From Bacteroidota bacterium (GTDB lineage Bacteria > Bacteroidota > Bacteroidia > Chitinophagales > Saprospiraceae): a stretch of 64,000 nucleotides of DNA. Shown one piece after another: positions 49,012 through 58,485 of the stretch. Under the pieces are notes generated by a model that saw nothing but the letters and a program-made list of their open reading frames with translations, ran no database searches and was not told the DNA's origin. A program made the translations under genes and the position numbers. Numbering within the stretch: position 1 is the first letter of the stretch; each line of letters starts with the position of its first letter. Where the stretch lies: positions 124,001 to 188,000 of the forward strand of contig JAKOVW010000032.1 of assembly GCA_029781865.1 (NCBI GenBank), read 5' to 3'.

Positions 49012-49243
49012 TGAATTCGAATTGGTTTATAAGTCCTTAAATTTCAATAATTTATATAAAATATTAAGATGTTCAAGGAAACAGAGGGCGAAAATAATGC
49101 CAAGTGAACAATAATTTATACACGTGCAATTAATGTTTTGTGAATAAAAAAAGTTCAGGATTTAACAAAAAAATATTCAAACAATTTTAATATTGCCGCT
49201 TTAAGTGGCTATTCAACATCATGATTCAGACCAAACAAAGCTA

Positions 49244-49621
49244 ATGGCAAGAGTTCAATTTCAAGTAGATTATATATTTAAATCGTCACCTTCGACTTTA
49301 TATATATTCGTCACCCAACCCACCTGCATGGTGAGATGGTTTTGTGATCACGTTGATAATATCGGCGATTTATACATTTTTGACTGGGAAGGGGATCACG
49401 AAGAGGCCACTCTGATAGAAGATGTTGAAGAAGAATTGGTAAAATACCGCTGGAATGACCGTGATGGGGAAGAATTCCTCCAATTCCGGATCTATAAGAC
49501 CGATATCACCAATGAAACCATATTGGAAATCACCGATTTTTGCGATGACGATGAAGTGAAGGAACAAAAGGATTTATGGGAAATGTATATCAAAAAATTT
49601 AAGACTTTCTGCGGCGGCTAA
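49244..49621 (+). CDS. START-like (SRPBCC) domain protein
   Basis: 125 residues from ATG 49244. An in-frame GTG at 49205 would add 13 residues not expected for the family, whose members begin at about this M(A/S)(R/K)V(Q/K)F. The order YIFKSSPSTLYIFVTQPTCM, RWFCDHV, YIFDWEGDHEEATL is that of the Bacteroidota START-like family, a beta/alpha lipid-binding-type fold. Cytoplasmic; no ligand is known. Divergent from rpoD, a neighbourhood I cannot interpret functionally. Confidence 0.83.
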   Translation: MARVQFQVDYIFKSSPSTLYIFVTQPTCMVRWFCDHVDNIGDLYIFDWEGDHEEATLIEDVEEELVKYRWNDRDGEEFLQFRIYKTDITNETILEITDFCDDDEVKEQKDLWEMYIKKFKTFCGG

Positions 49622-49697
49622 ACCGAATTTTGGCAAGCACCGTAATCTTCATTTCTCCCCACGCTTATTAATTCAATTCAATAGATTGTCCTTAGGA

Positions 49698-50507
49698 CTA
49701 TTTCGATGATTGATCATTAACACCGATTGCATAATAGGCTGCAGTAGTGTAAAAATTTCTCAGATAGGGAATCCGGATTAAAAGGCCACTCAGGATTCTG
49801 GGCTCCAGGTTAAATTTAAATTTATAAATGGGATTGGTAAAATACAACGCGCGCTTTTTGATTTGAAAAGAACTTTCTTTTACAATTCGCTCAAAACGTT
49901 CAATAGAAATTCCGGTCTCTTTAATTTCTAAAAATTCTTTCAAGGTAATTTCATCCTGCCCACCCATTTTCAAAATTGCTTTGTACAACAATTTTGGCAA
50001 CAGATGAAACCACGGAAATTTAGCCAGCCATTTGGATTTACACATCTGCTGATGCCCTCCAAATGGCATTTGCCAGGGAGGAAATCCAAAAAAGATCAAA
50101 CCACCCGGCTTCAAATACTGTTGAAGCACTGGAATAAATTTTTCCTGATGCGGAATGTGTTCGATGACATCTTTTAAAATGATCACATCAAATTTTCCAC
50201 CCAGATCCATCTCCACATTTATATCATAAACATTTTTGGAAATGAATTTTATGTTTCCATTTTGAAAGGCATCGCTATGAAATTGCTTTGCAATTTCTAT
50301 TCTCGATGGACTGAGATCAATACCAAAACAAAAGACATTTTTTTCCAGAAATGCTTTGAGAACACCTGCTTCAGCACAACCAATTTCGAGGATTCGGTCA
50401 TTGGATTGCAAAGGGCGCACATCCTGTAAAAACGGAATGATAAAATCTCTTGCAGTAAGATACTGCATATCAAAATACCGTCTTTTATCTTCGTGATAAT
50501 CAAACAT
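49698..50507 (-). CDS. class I SAM-dependent methyltransferase
   Basis: 269 residues. SAM motif I is ILEIGCAEAGVLKAFL, followed by FGIDLSPSRIEIA (acidic motif II) and DVIILKDVIEHIP (motif near the active site), with LKPGGLIFFGFPPW as the post-motif strand. This is the Methyltransf_11/23 type; the C-terminal part (FKFNLEPRILSGLLIRIPYL) is hydrophobic and may contact the membrane. Substrate unknown. Three bases separate it from the preceding enoyl-CoA hydratase gene, so the pair form an operon. Confidence 0.88.
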   Translation of the reverse strand: MFDYHEDKRRYFDMQYLTARDFIIPFLQDVRPLQSNDRILEIGCAEAGVLKAFLEKNVFCFGIDLSPSRIEIAKQFHSDAFQNGNIKFISKNVYDINVEMDLGGKFDVIILKDVIEHIPHQEKFIPVLQQYLKPGGLIFFGFPPWQMPFGGHQQMCKSKWLAKFPWFHLLPKLLYKAILKMGGQDEITLKEFLEIKETGISIERFERIVKESSFQIKKRALYFTNPIYKFKFNLEPRILSGLLIRIPYLRNFYTTAAYYAIGVNDQSSK

Positions 50508-50510
50508 GAA

Positions 50511-51287
50511 TTAATGACCGGTAAAATCCGGCTTCCGCTTATTTAAAAATGAATCAACGCCTTCGGCTGCATCTTTAGTGATCATGAGATGACCAAATGA
50601 ATCCAGTTCCGACTCGTAGCCCGGTAATTCATAATCAAAGTAAGAATTGACAATTTTGATGATTTTCTGAATTGCCAAAGGTGCTTTTAAGGCTATTTTA
50701 TTAATGATTTCAATGGACTTTTCAATTTCTTTTCCCGGCTCAACCACGTGATTTACCAGGCCAAGACGATGCGCTTCTTCTGCAGAAATAAGATCACCGG
50801 TCATCAGCATTTCGATGGCTTTACCTTTGCCGATATAATGAATTAACCGCTGCGTACCACCATAACCCGGAATCAGACCGAGGTTGACCTCAGGCTGTCC
50901 AAATTTTGCGTTACTTCCTGCGACCCGTATATGGCAAGCCATAGCCAATTCACAACCACCTCCAAGGGCAAATCCATTCACAGCTGCAATTACTGGAATG
51001 CTCAATTTTTCAATCTCTGAGAACAACATCTGACCTTTCCGACCCAATGCAATCCCGCCTTTGGTACTCAAACCAACGAATTCAGAAATGTCAGCACCGG
51101 CCACGAATGATTTGGATCCGGACCCGGTTATGATTAAGCCATGCAATTCGTGTATTTTTCCTTCTACTTCGTCAATGGCCTGATATAACTCACTGATCAC
51201 GTTGTGATTCAGTGCATTCATCGAAGATTCTCTGTTGATGGTTATGATACAGATTTTTCCTTCGTATCTGGTAATGATTTCTCCCAT
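50511..51287 (-). CDS. enoyl-CoA hydratase/isomerase family protein
   Basis: 258 residues from ATG 51287. A TTG upstream at 51308 falls inside the -7 element and is rejected. Crotonase features: SFVAGADISEF (first oxyanion-hole segment), VNGFALGGGCELAMACHIRVA, and the two Glu positions in FGQPEVNLGLIPGYGGTQRL, which correspond to the hydratase catalytic glutamates. It probably hydrates trans-2-enoyl-CoA in fatty-acid breakdown. It is followed by a methyltransferase with a 3 bp gap. Confidence 0.93.
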   Translation of the reverse strand: MGEIITRYEGKICIITINRESSMNALNHNVISELYQAIDEVEGKIHELHGLIITGSGSKSFVAGADISEFVGLSTKGGIALGRKGQMLFSEIEKLSIPVIAAVNGFALGGGCELAMACHIRVAGSNAKFGQPEVNLGLIPGYGGTQRLIHYIGKGKAIEMLMTGDLISAEEAHRLGLVNHVVEPGKEIEKSIEIINKIALKAPLAIQKIIKIVNSYFDYELPGYESELDSFGHLMITKDAAEGVDSFLNKRKPDFTGH

Positions 51288-51305
51288 ATTTCTTGTATTA
51301 AACCG

Positions 51306-51335
51306 CAAAGATATTCACAGAAGTGAAGTACACAA
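51306..51335 (-). promoter_or_regulatory. promoter of the enoyl-CoA hydratase operon
   Basis: On the minus strand TTG (51335-51333), a 19-bp spacer and TATCTTTG (51313-51306) form a near-perfect Bacteroidota promoter. The leader would be about 14 nt. Confidence 0.7.
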
Positions 51336-51604
51336 GTGAATCCTGATTAGGCTTGCTAAAAAGGGTATTCATGAAATATTGAAAATACATTTAAATAAAA
51401 ATAGCAAATACACCTGTCATCTATGGATTTACATAAATGAATGCACAAAGGAATTTAATAGAAGTTATTGAGGAAACAAATAATTCCGGCAGATCGAAAA
51501 TAGTCTGAAGAAGGTGCTTTTCAATGGTTCATACGGAATTATAGTTAAAATTGAAATATATCATTTGAATAACTTTAATTTTGCCCCAATTTTAAATATC
51601 TGAA
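51336..51604. other. intergenic region between divergent genes
   Basis: Divergent spacer (about 317 bp from start to start) between the enoyl-CoA hydratase and the choice-of-anchor B protein. It contains one promoter for each direction at its ends. No gene or repeat was seen in the middle. Confidence 0.5.
51551..51583 (+). promoter_or_regulatory. promoter of the choice-of-anchor B protein gene
   Basis: TTG (51551-51553), a 22-bp spacer and TAATTTTG (51576-51583) match the consensus. ATG 51605 lies 21 bp downstream of the -7 element. Confidence 0.55.
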
Positions 51605-53986
51605 ATGAAAAAATCTAAACTTATCTTTTTCCTGCTCATAACGCTGAATACAGTTTTTGCACAATCCGGTGATCTCAATATGAAAATCATCGCACATGTA
51701 CCTGCACCTGAGGGTGGCAGCGGTATCTGGCATTATGTTGACAGAAACGGTATCGAATATGCAGCTATTGGCACTGACAATGCCCTGGTCATTTATAGCC
51801 TGGAAGATCCTTCCAAACCGATTGAGCGGGCAAGAGTTGCCGGTGTAAATACAATCTGGCGCGAAGTATATGCATACAAGGATTATATCTATGGAGTTAC
51901 AGATAATAAAAGCGATGGTATCATTATCATCAATATGAAAAATGCGCCTGGTACGATTACGAGTAAATTCTGGACCACCAGTGTCACCGCAAACAATCAA
52001 ACGGCTAACCTTACGACCTGCCATACCGATTTTGTCGATGAGAAAGGAATCTTATGCCTGAATGGTTGTCAACCCTGGCAGGGTGTTTTGTTTTTTGATT
52101 TAAACCAGGATCCAGAAAACCCTAAATTTATTGGCTCTGAAACGGCACGCTATGCACATGATTGTTATATGCGAGGAGACACCTTGTGGACATCAGATAT
52201 TTATCAGGGCCTGTTATCCATCTGGAATGTGAAGGACAAAAAAAATCCGATTGAATTGGCCAGCGTAAAAACTCCTTTTGCATTTACGCACAATGCATGG
52301 ATTTCAGATGATGGAAAATACGCATTCACCACAGATGAAAAAAACAACGCGTATGTTGCAGCCTATGATGTTTCGGATTTAAGTAACATCAAACTTCTCG
52401 ATGAATGGCGTCCAAAAGATACAGAAGGAACCGGTGTGATTCCACACAACACCAGATATCTCAATGGCTATCTGATCACTTCGTATTATACCGATGGTGT
52501 AAAAATAATTGATGCACATAAACCGGATAATCTGATTGAAGTAGGATCTGTAGATACTTATCTCGGTCCGGAAGTTGGCTTCTATGGCTGCTGGGGCGTT
52601 AGTCCTTATTTACCCAGTGGCACCATAGTGGCTTCCGATATTGAAGGTGGTTTATTTGTAATCAAACCGGATTATGTCAGGGCCTGCTATCTCGAAGGAA
52701 GAGTCACTGACAGTATCACGGGCGTACCGATAGCAAATGTTTCCGTAAACATCTCCGCACCGAGAATAAACAATGAGCAAACCAATCTAAAAGGTGATTA
52801 TAAAACAGGATATGCAACAGCAGGAGTTTACGAAGTAAGCTTTACACATCCCGACTATTTACCGGCAACATTGCGGGTTGAATTGATAAATGGTGTACTT
52901 ACCATTCAAAATGTCAAATTATTAAAAATTCAAACTGTAACGCAACGCATCGTTGTGAAAGATAAAAATACTCTGCAAACGATTGAAGGAGCACACGTGA
53001 TTATTCAAAATAAAACAAGATCAATCGAAGGATTAACTGCTGCCGATGGTGCAACAAGCCTGATCGTGACCCAAGATGTCAATACCTATAATTTAATTGT
53101 AGGTAAATGGGGATACCTGCACAAAAGTGAAGTGTACAATTCCCTTTCACCTTCTTCTGAAATTGTGGTAATGGTCGATAAAGGATACCAGGATGATTTC
53201 ATTTTTGATTTAGGTTGGACAGTAAAAGGTACAGCAACAACAGGACAATGGGTGCGTGCCGAACCGGTTGGTACCATTTTTAATGGCGGTACATTTCAAA
53301 CCGATTCGGATGTTGCCGGAGATTACGGAGACCAGTGCTATGTTACTGGTAATGGCACTTCAGATCCTTCAGCTGATGATGTTGACAATGGAAATACAAT
53401 CCTGATCAGTCCAATGATGGATTTAACTACTTACAATGAACCATTATTCAACTATTCTTATTGGTTTGCAAATGGTGGCGGCAACAATACCCCAAATGAT
53501 AAAATCAGTTTCAAATTAGTTTCCGGAAAAGATACATTCTTGATTCGTCAATTGAATCAAAGTGATACTGCATGGAAACGCGAAGATAAATTCAAGGTAA
53601 AAAATTTAACTCAGAATCTGACTGCTGTACAATTTATTGCGGAGACAGCAGATGATAATCCCGGACATTTGGTAGAAGCTGCTCTGGATGCATTTTTGGT
53701 TACAGAGGGCAATCCGGTAAGCACAGATGAATCAAAAAGTACTTTCAATATTTCTGTTTATCCAACTTTGTTTAAGGACAAAACCACCGTTACGATCAAA
53801 ACCTCAATTGCAAAAGAAATTCAATTATACATCACTGATGCAAATGGTAAAATCGTGGAAACACATCTATTTAATACCATTTCCAATTCTCTCGAAATTG
53901 GTCAAGGTTTGAAATCAGGTGTTTATCACGCGGGTTTCTATTCAAAAAATGAATTGTTGAAAAACATTAAACTGGTAAAGATATAA
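51605..53986 (+). CDS. choice-of-anchor B family surface protein, T9SS type A cargo
   Basis: 793 residues with a signal peptide ending VFAQ. The first 340 residues form an LVIVD/choice-of-anchor B propeller (YAAIGTDNALVIYSLEDPSK, EVYAYKDYIYGVTD, CHTDFVDEKGILCLNG, ATRYAHDCYMR-like AHD motif). A carboxypeptidase-regulatory-like module follows (VTDSITGVPIANVSVNI). A beta-sandwich with HAM/MAM-like pattern (DFIFDLGWTVKGTATTGQW) precedes a type A sorting domain (ISVYPTLFKDKTTVTI, YITDANGKIVET, GVYHAGFYS). It is probably bound to the cell surface; ligand unknown. Confidence 0.9.
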   Translation: MKKSKLIFFLLITLNTVFAQSGDLNMKIIAHVPAPEGGSGIWHYVDRNGIEYAAIGTDNALVIYSLEDPSKPIERARVAGVNTIWREVYAYKDYIYGVTDNKSDGIIIINMKNAPGTITSKFWTTSVTANNQTANLTTCHTDFVDEKGILCLNGCQPWQGVLFFDLNQDPENPKFIGSETARYAHDCYMRGDTLWTSDIYQGLLSIWNVKDKKNPIELASVKTPFAFTHNAWISDDGKYAFTTDEKNNAYVAAYDVSDLSNIKLLDEWRPKDTEGTGVIPHNTRYLNGYLITSYYTDGVKIIDAHKPDNLIEVGSVDTYLGPEVGFYGCWGVSPYLPSGTIVASDIEGGLFVIKPDYVRACYLEGRVTDSITGVPIANVSVNISAPRINNEQTNLKGDYKTGYATAGVYEVSFTHPDYLPATLRVELINGVLTIQNVKLLKIQTVTQRIVVKDKNTLQTIEGAHVIIQNKTRSIEGLTAADGATSLIVTQDVNTYNLIVGKWGYLHKSEVYNSLSPSSEIVVMVDKGYQDDFIFDLGWTVKGTATTGQWVRAEPVGTIFNGGTFQTDSDVAGDYGDQCYVTGNGTSDPSADDVDNGNTILISPMMDLTTYNEPLFNYSYWFANGGGNNTPNDKISFKLVSGKDTFLIRQLNQSDTAWKREDKFKVKNLTQNLTAVQFIAETADDNPGHLVEAALDAFLVTEGNPVSTDESKSTFNISVYPTLFKDKTTVTIKTSIAKEIQLYITDANGKIVETHLFNTISNSLEIGQGLKSGVYHAGFYSKNELLKNIKLVKI

Positions 53987-53993
53987 GCTTAAT

Positions 53994-54023
53994 ACATTTT
54001 GCCGTTTTTATTAGCCAAAATGT
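53994..54023. terminator. possible hairpin terminator after the choice-of-anchor B gene
   Basis: ACATTTTG (53994-54001) pairs with CAAAATGT (54016-54023), 7 bp past the stop. The T-run is weak, so it is tentative. Confidence 0.35.
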
Positions 54024-54226
54024 TTAGATCTGCTATATTGGAATTTATATAGTTTGCAAAATTTTTGCAGATGATTATAGTTGTTAGCTTGATTTGAAAT
54101 TCTAGTCTTGAAATTATCTAGTGCAATGCTCTATATGAGAATTGCAATGCAAAAAATTATACAGGACGCTTTGAAGACCTTGATATTGGATCACCATTTT
54201 TCCAAATAACAACTAACTAATTAATC

Positions 54227-57200
54227 CTAATACGTAAATGTAACTGCCCAGGAAAATTTCACATTACCGGTTGTTGTTACCTGGATTCCAACTTCATCAC
54301 CAGCCACGACTGTAAAGGAATGTGTAGTATCATTAAAATCAACCGGTCCTACAGAAAGGACTGCCTGTAATGTCGTTGCAACTCCATTTTTATATACTGT
54401 AACCGTACCGGTTTTTCCTGATGCCAGTGCTGCTGATATCTTGACGTAAAGGTTTTTTATCGTACCTCCCCTTGAAACTAAAGTCCGCAACCCGGCCTGA
54501 ACATCTGCAGCACCACCTGCAATTCCTCCTGTTAAAGGAAAATAAAGTGTTGTATTATTAACTGCCGTATTATTAGAAACACCGGAAAGCATCATTGTGC
54601 CACCGTCTGTCCATGTTGGAGCGGCTGCGCCATTTGATTTTAAAACCTGACCAGAAGTACCAGCTGAATTAACCTGATATGCAGTACCATCACCGTAAAC
54701 TACACCACCATTCGTTGGAGTGGCAGAAGAATTAGTTCCTCCATTCGCAATTGGCAAAATTCCTGTAAGCGATGAAACAGATATATTGCTAAGTGTATTG
54801 GATGCACCGCTTATAGTCTTATTGGTAAAAGTTTCTGTTCCTGCCAAAGTTGCCAATGTACCGGTTGTGGTGGGCAAAGTTAATGTTGGCGTACCTGCTG
54901 CCGCGGAAACTGCAATGATAGCCTTTCCGGAAGTTGAACCGGCAAGTGATAATGAACCAGCAATAGAACCTGCGGTTCCGAGAGTCAACAATTCGGAAGT
55001 CGAAGTATTACCAATTGCAACTTTACCCGCATTATCAATGCGCATTCGTTCATTACTCATTGCCGTACCTCCTGTAAAAAAGCGCAAGCTTTTTGCAGCA
55101 GTCGCATTACCAATGATAAAATCATTTCCGGTACTGTATAAATACGCATTGTTTACACCACCAACAATAGGCAAAGACACATTCGAATAGGTACTTGAGT
55201 TAATTCCCATATCAATGTAGTTTACAGTCTCTGTACCGTTATCTGCAGTTGCCACCACATCTGAACTTGCCGACGTTCCTGATGAAGTGTTTTGAATATT
55301 TAATTGCAGGTAATTGTCGATGCTTCCTTTTGCCTTTATTAAATTAAAAGAAGAAGTGGCTCCTGCATCAACTAATAATTTTTCAGGATTTGTACCATCG
55401 AAAGTGGACGTTCCAATTCCCACATTACCTGTACTTGAAATTCGCATTCTCTCAGTGTTATTGGTCATAAAGGGAAGTGCAAAATTGGATGTAGTTCCCA
55501 GATTTTTAAGTGTGGAAACATTATTACCACTTACCGACCAAAATAAGGTATCTAATGAACTTAGTGGGTTAGACCAATTGCCATCGGCTCTTAAAAAATT
55601 AACTGTTCCTCCTCCACTCGCAGGAGTCAAACCTTTTAAGGTAGATGTAAAATTATCTAACATAGCAGTTGCCTGTGTCGTTGTTAGATCTATTGGAGTC
55701 GCTGAACTGCCGGTATTATTTCCTTTAATTGTATTTGCTGCCATGTTTGACAGCTTTGCATTGCTAACTACCGAATTTGCAATAGTACTCGCATTTCCTA
55801 CGCTGATCACGTCACCGGTTAAATTTGCATTTGTGGTAACAGTTGCTGCGTTTCCGGTGGTGTTTTGATTCAGTATCGGAAAATCAGCGGCTACTGCAAT
55901 ACTCAATGCGCCAGTTCCTGTTGTTGATTTTAGAATTCCGGTTCCCAATGAAGAAGTACCAGCAGAATAATCCGTTCCGGATGTAGCAATGGACAAGGCT
56001 CCTGTACCGCCGGAGGTTTTTATCAAACCATTCGAAGTTAGATTAGAAAGGGTATTAATATTTTGAGTGGTGTTTACGGTAACTGTATTCGTAGATCTGG
56101 TCAAGCCTGTTGAAAAGGTCAACGCATTTTCTTTTGAATTGAATGTACTCCAATCGGTCGAAGACAATGCTCCTCTGTTTGAAGCTGACGCAGTCGGTAC
56201 ATTCAAGGTAATAACCGGTGTTGTGGTAGGATTAGCAACTGAGCTGCTTAAGTCAGTTCCTGATGTTCCCAATGTTAGTGCAGCTACCGAAGTAACTGTT
56301 CCACCTGCAGCGGTGTTATTGATTGTAATGCTGCCAGCTCCATTGGTTATTGAAATTCCGGTTCCGGCAGTCAGTGTAGATTTGGTCAAAGTATTACCAG
56401 TTGAATTTCCGATCAACAATTGACCATCTGTAAATGAAGATTGTCCGGTTCCTCCCTGGCCAACCGTTACCGTTGCGTTGTCGGTAAGAATGGTTGCATT
56501 AGCATTGGGAAGTGTAAATGTTTTTTCGGTCGTGGCCGGACCTGAAAATTTTGCAAATCCATTTCCGGTTCCTCCATAGGTTGAGGCTATAATATTGGTT
56601 ACATCTCCACTACCATTAAAACTTCCGCCATGTATGGTTCTTGGAGTGGTCAATGTCGCCGCACTACCTGTGGTATTTTGATTTAATGTTGGGAAATCAC
56701 CCGCTACCGCAATACTCAGCGCGCCAGTTGAAGTTGTTGATTTTAGTATACCTGTTGCCAAAGACGAAGTACCGGCAGAATAATCAGTACCTGCGGTTGC
56801 AATAGATAATGCACCTGTTCCACCGGATGTTTTTATCAATCCATTTGATGTCAGGTTTGAAAGTGTATTAATATTTTGACTGGTATTAACGCTAATTGTA
56901 TTGGATGTCCTCGTTAAACCGGTTGAAAATGTCAATGCGTTTTCCTTTGCATTGAAAGTACTCCAATCTGTGGAAGTCAACAATCCTCGATTGCCTGATG
57001 AAGCATTGGGAAAATGAAATGTATGAACCGAACCTGATGATACGATATTAAAATCCGAACCCGTAGTTCCCGTTGAAAACGTTTGCGTTGAAGAACTTAA
57101 TCCATTCAACGACGTAAGCGCATTTCCGGAAAGTAAGCTTGACAACAATCTGGTCGTTACAGTTCCTGAATCATTTGTGGTCAGGATTTTGGTATTCACC

Positions 57201-57433
57201 GTATTGGTCCCGATACCTTCAAATCTTACATCTCTTGTCGTGTGGAGCTGAGCACGTGGGTTTGAAGTACCAATACCAACATTATCCGGATTTTTATTAT
57301 AGATATTATTTCCAATGCCCATCCATTTGCTGGTATCTACCTGGACTTTTGTTCCTTTAGGATTAATCACGACTTGTGTCAAGCCCTGAATCCCCAAGCA
57401 AAGAAGAAATGCAATAAATAATTTGGTTTTCAT
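54227..57433 (-). CDS. secreted tail-fibre-like beta-repeat protein with internal 271-residue duplication
   Basis: 1068 residues with a signal peptide (LFIAFLLCLGIQGLTQ). The body is Thr/Ser/Asn/Gly-rich and low in charge, with recurring GGTGALSIA, STDWSTFN(A/S)KENAL and NTTG(S/N)AAT(L/V)TT motifs and ERMRI(S/D) segments typical of phage tail-fibre/collar-like beta-helical proteins found in Bacteroidota genomes. Two copies of one unit lie 813 bp apart. The C-terminus (GTIKNLYVKISAAL, GDEVGIQVTTTG) is a separate beta domain and is not a T9SS sorting signal. It is the last of three similar genes in a row. Surface location is likely; function unknown. Confidence 0.85.
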   Translation of the reverse strand: MKTKLFIAFLLCLGIQGLTQVVINPKGTKVQVDTSKWMGIGNNIYNKNPDNVGIGTSNPRAQLHTTRDVRFEGIGTNTVNTKILTTNDSGTVTTRLLSSLLSGNALTSLNGLSSSTQTFSTGTTGSDFNIVSSGSVHTFHFPNASSGNRGLLTSTDWSTFNAKENALTFSTGLTRTSNTISVNTSQNINTLSNLTSNGLIKTSGGTGALSIATAGTDYSAGTSSLATGILKSTTSTGALSIAVAGDFPTLNQNTTGSAATLTTPRTIHGGSFNGSGDVTNIIASTYGGTGNGFAKFSGPATTEKTFTLPNANATILTDNATVTVGQGGTGQSSFTDGQLLIGNSTGNTLTKSTLTAGTGISITNGAGSITINNTAAGGTVTSVAALTLGTSGTDLSSSVANPTTTPVITLNVPTASASNRGALSSTDWSTFNSKENALTFSTGLTRSTNTVTVNTTQNINTLSNLTSNGLIKTSGGTGALSIATSGTDYSAGTSSLGTGILKSTTGTGALSIAVAADFPILNQNTTGNAATVTTNANLTGDVISVGNASTIANSVVSNAKLSNMAANTIKGNNTGSSATPIDLTTTQATAMLDNFTSTLKGLTPASGGGTVNFLRADGNWSNPLSSLDTLFWSVSGNNVSTLKNLGTTSNFALPFMTNNTERMRISSTGNVGIGTSTFDGTNPEKLLVDAGATSSFNLIKAKGSIDNYLQLNIQNTSSGTSASSDVVATADNGTETVNYIDMGINSSTYSNVSLPIVGGVNNAYLYSTGNDFIIGNATAAKSLRFFTGGTAMSNERMRIDNAGKVAIGNTSTSELLTLGTAGSIAGSLSLAGSTSGKAIIAVSAAAGTPTLTLPTTTGTLATLAGTETFTNKTISGASNTLSNISVSSLTGILPIANGGTNSSATPTNGGVVYGDGTAYQVNSAGTSGQVLKSNGAAAPTWTDGGTMMLSGVSNNTAVNNTTLYFPLTGGIAGGAADVQAGLRTLVSRGGTIKNLYVKISAALASGKTGTVTVYKNGVATTLQAVLSVGPVDFNDTTHSFTVVAGDEVGIQVTTTGNVKFSWAVTFTY
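55830..56960 (-). repeat. 813-bp duplication inside the tail-fibre-like gene
   Basis: The stretch near 56640-56960 recurs at 55830-56150, offset by exactly 813 bp (271 codons). Both encode NTLSNLTSNGLIKTSGG and SILKS/GILKSTT-type segments almost identically. The high similarity points to a fairly recent duplication or to gene conversion. Confidence 0.8.
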
Positions 57434-57452
57434 AAATGTATTCGTGTATCCA

Positions 57453-57507
57453 ACAACTTAATTTAAATATCCGGAAATATAAATTTCAGAAATCTAAATT
57501 AAGTTGT
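57453..57507. repeat. perfect 13-bp inverted repeat upstream of the tail-fibre-like gene
   Basis: ACAACTTAATTTA at 57453-57465 is the exact reverse complement of TAAATTAAGTTGT at 57495-57507, with 29 bp between. It lies between the stop at 57568 and the start at 57433, so it could be a leader hairpin, an operator or a weak terminator. Confidence 0.7.
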
Positions 57508-57567
57508 CGAATCGCACAGTATAATTTAATTAAATTGAAGATGGTTTATATAACTTATCTGGTGAAT

Positions 57568-58440
57568 TTATTTCACCCATTGAACTTCAATAACATCATC
57601 TGCCTGAACAAGTGAAGCCATTCCAGTTGTCAGCGTAAGTGTGCCGGCTGCAGCAGTATAATCAGTCGTAGCGACAAGCTTTGCACCATTTCTGTAAACC
57701 CAAACTTTAGAAACTTTTGCAGGCATGTTGGTTACTGTATATTCAGATTGACCAACAGTTGCGGTAAAACTTTGCTCACCGCTTTGCAATAACGCTTCAG
57801 AAGTTACTCTTTTCAAAGTACCATCGGCGGCGGCAACCACAAGACTGTCTGTAGCTAAATTGCCGCTTTGTAAGCCCGTAATCTTTAATGTATTTGTAGC
57901 ATCCGTACCAATCGTAGTGGACTCAGAGAGATTCCCTCCTAACTTAACGGTGTTACCGGATTTGGTCAAACCATTTGTAAATGTAAGTGCCTTAACCAGG
58001 GATTCTGCGGAAATAATTTTCAGCTGTCCTGTTGTTGGATTTACGACCATCAAACTATCTGCAGTACTTGATCCACGTTCGAGACCAGTGATTGCCAGAA
58101 AATTTTCAGCATTCGTAACAATGGTTGTTTGTCTGCTTAACGTACCTCCTAATTCAATTTTTTGGCCATTTTTCGTCAGACCATTCGCAGCTCCGTTAAT
58201 ATAAGAAGACAACATAGATGCCGTATCCTGATATTTTACATAATTTCCGAGCGAATCATGCAATTGTGTTGGCGTTACAAACAAAACAGTACTGTCTGCT
58301 TTTGTTATAACCGCTGTAGAACTATCCAGGACCCACTTAATAGTTCCTTTGTTGTCAATCACTTTGGTGCTTATTTTCTGCGCTTTCAACACCGAGCCCA
58401 TTGAAACGGCTAAAATCGAGAGTAATAAAATCTTTTTCAT
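57568..58440 (-). CDS. secreted tail-fibre-like protein
   Basis: 290 residues with a signal peptide ending VLKAQ. Two similar segments (SRQTTIVTNAENFLAITGLE and SESTTIGTDATNTLKITGLQ) show an internal repeat, each followed by a DSL(M/V)V motif and a GxLK strand. The C-terminus contains VSKVWVYRNGAKLVATTDYT and DVIEVQWVK, resembling the end of the neighbouring tail-fibre-like protein (KILLYRNG, DEIRIFQL). It is therefore a relative of the other two genes in the row. The role is unknown; a surface or appendage fibre is plausible. Confidence 0.8.
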   Translation of the reverse strand: MKKILLLSILAVSMGSVLKAQKISTKVIDNKGTIKWVLDSSTAVITKADSTVLFVTPTQLHDSLGNYVKYQDTASMLSSYINGAANGLTKNGQKIELGGTLSRQTTIVTNAENFLAITGLERGSSTADSLMVVNPTTGQLKIISAESLVKALTFTNGLTKSGNTVKLGGNLSESTTIGTDATNTLKITGLQSGNLATDSLVVAAADGTLKRVTSEALLQSGEQSFTATVGQSEYTVTNMPAKVSKVWVYRNGAKLVATTDYTAAAGTLTLTTGMASLVQADDVIEVQWVK

Positions 58441-58485
58441 TGTAGTTTGTTTAATTGAGATTACTTAATAAATATTGAAGAAAAA

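Noticed and set aside
54720-56423. Several long plus-strand open frames opposite the tail-fibre-like gene
   Set aside because: They arise from the low-complexity repeats; the Val/Pro-rich translations match the antisense of Thr/Asn/Gly repeats.
57453-57507. Invertible promoter of the Bacteroides type
   Set aside because: The spacer is only 29 bp and no site-specific recombinase gene lies in the window, so this reading is not supported.
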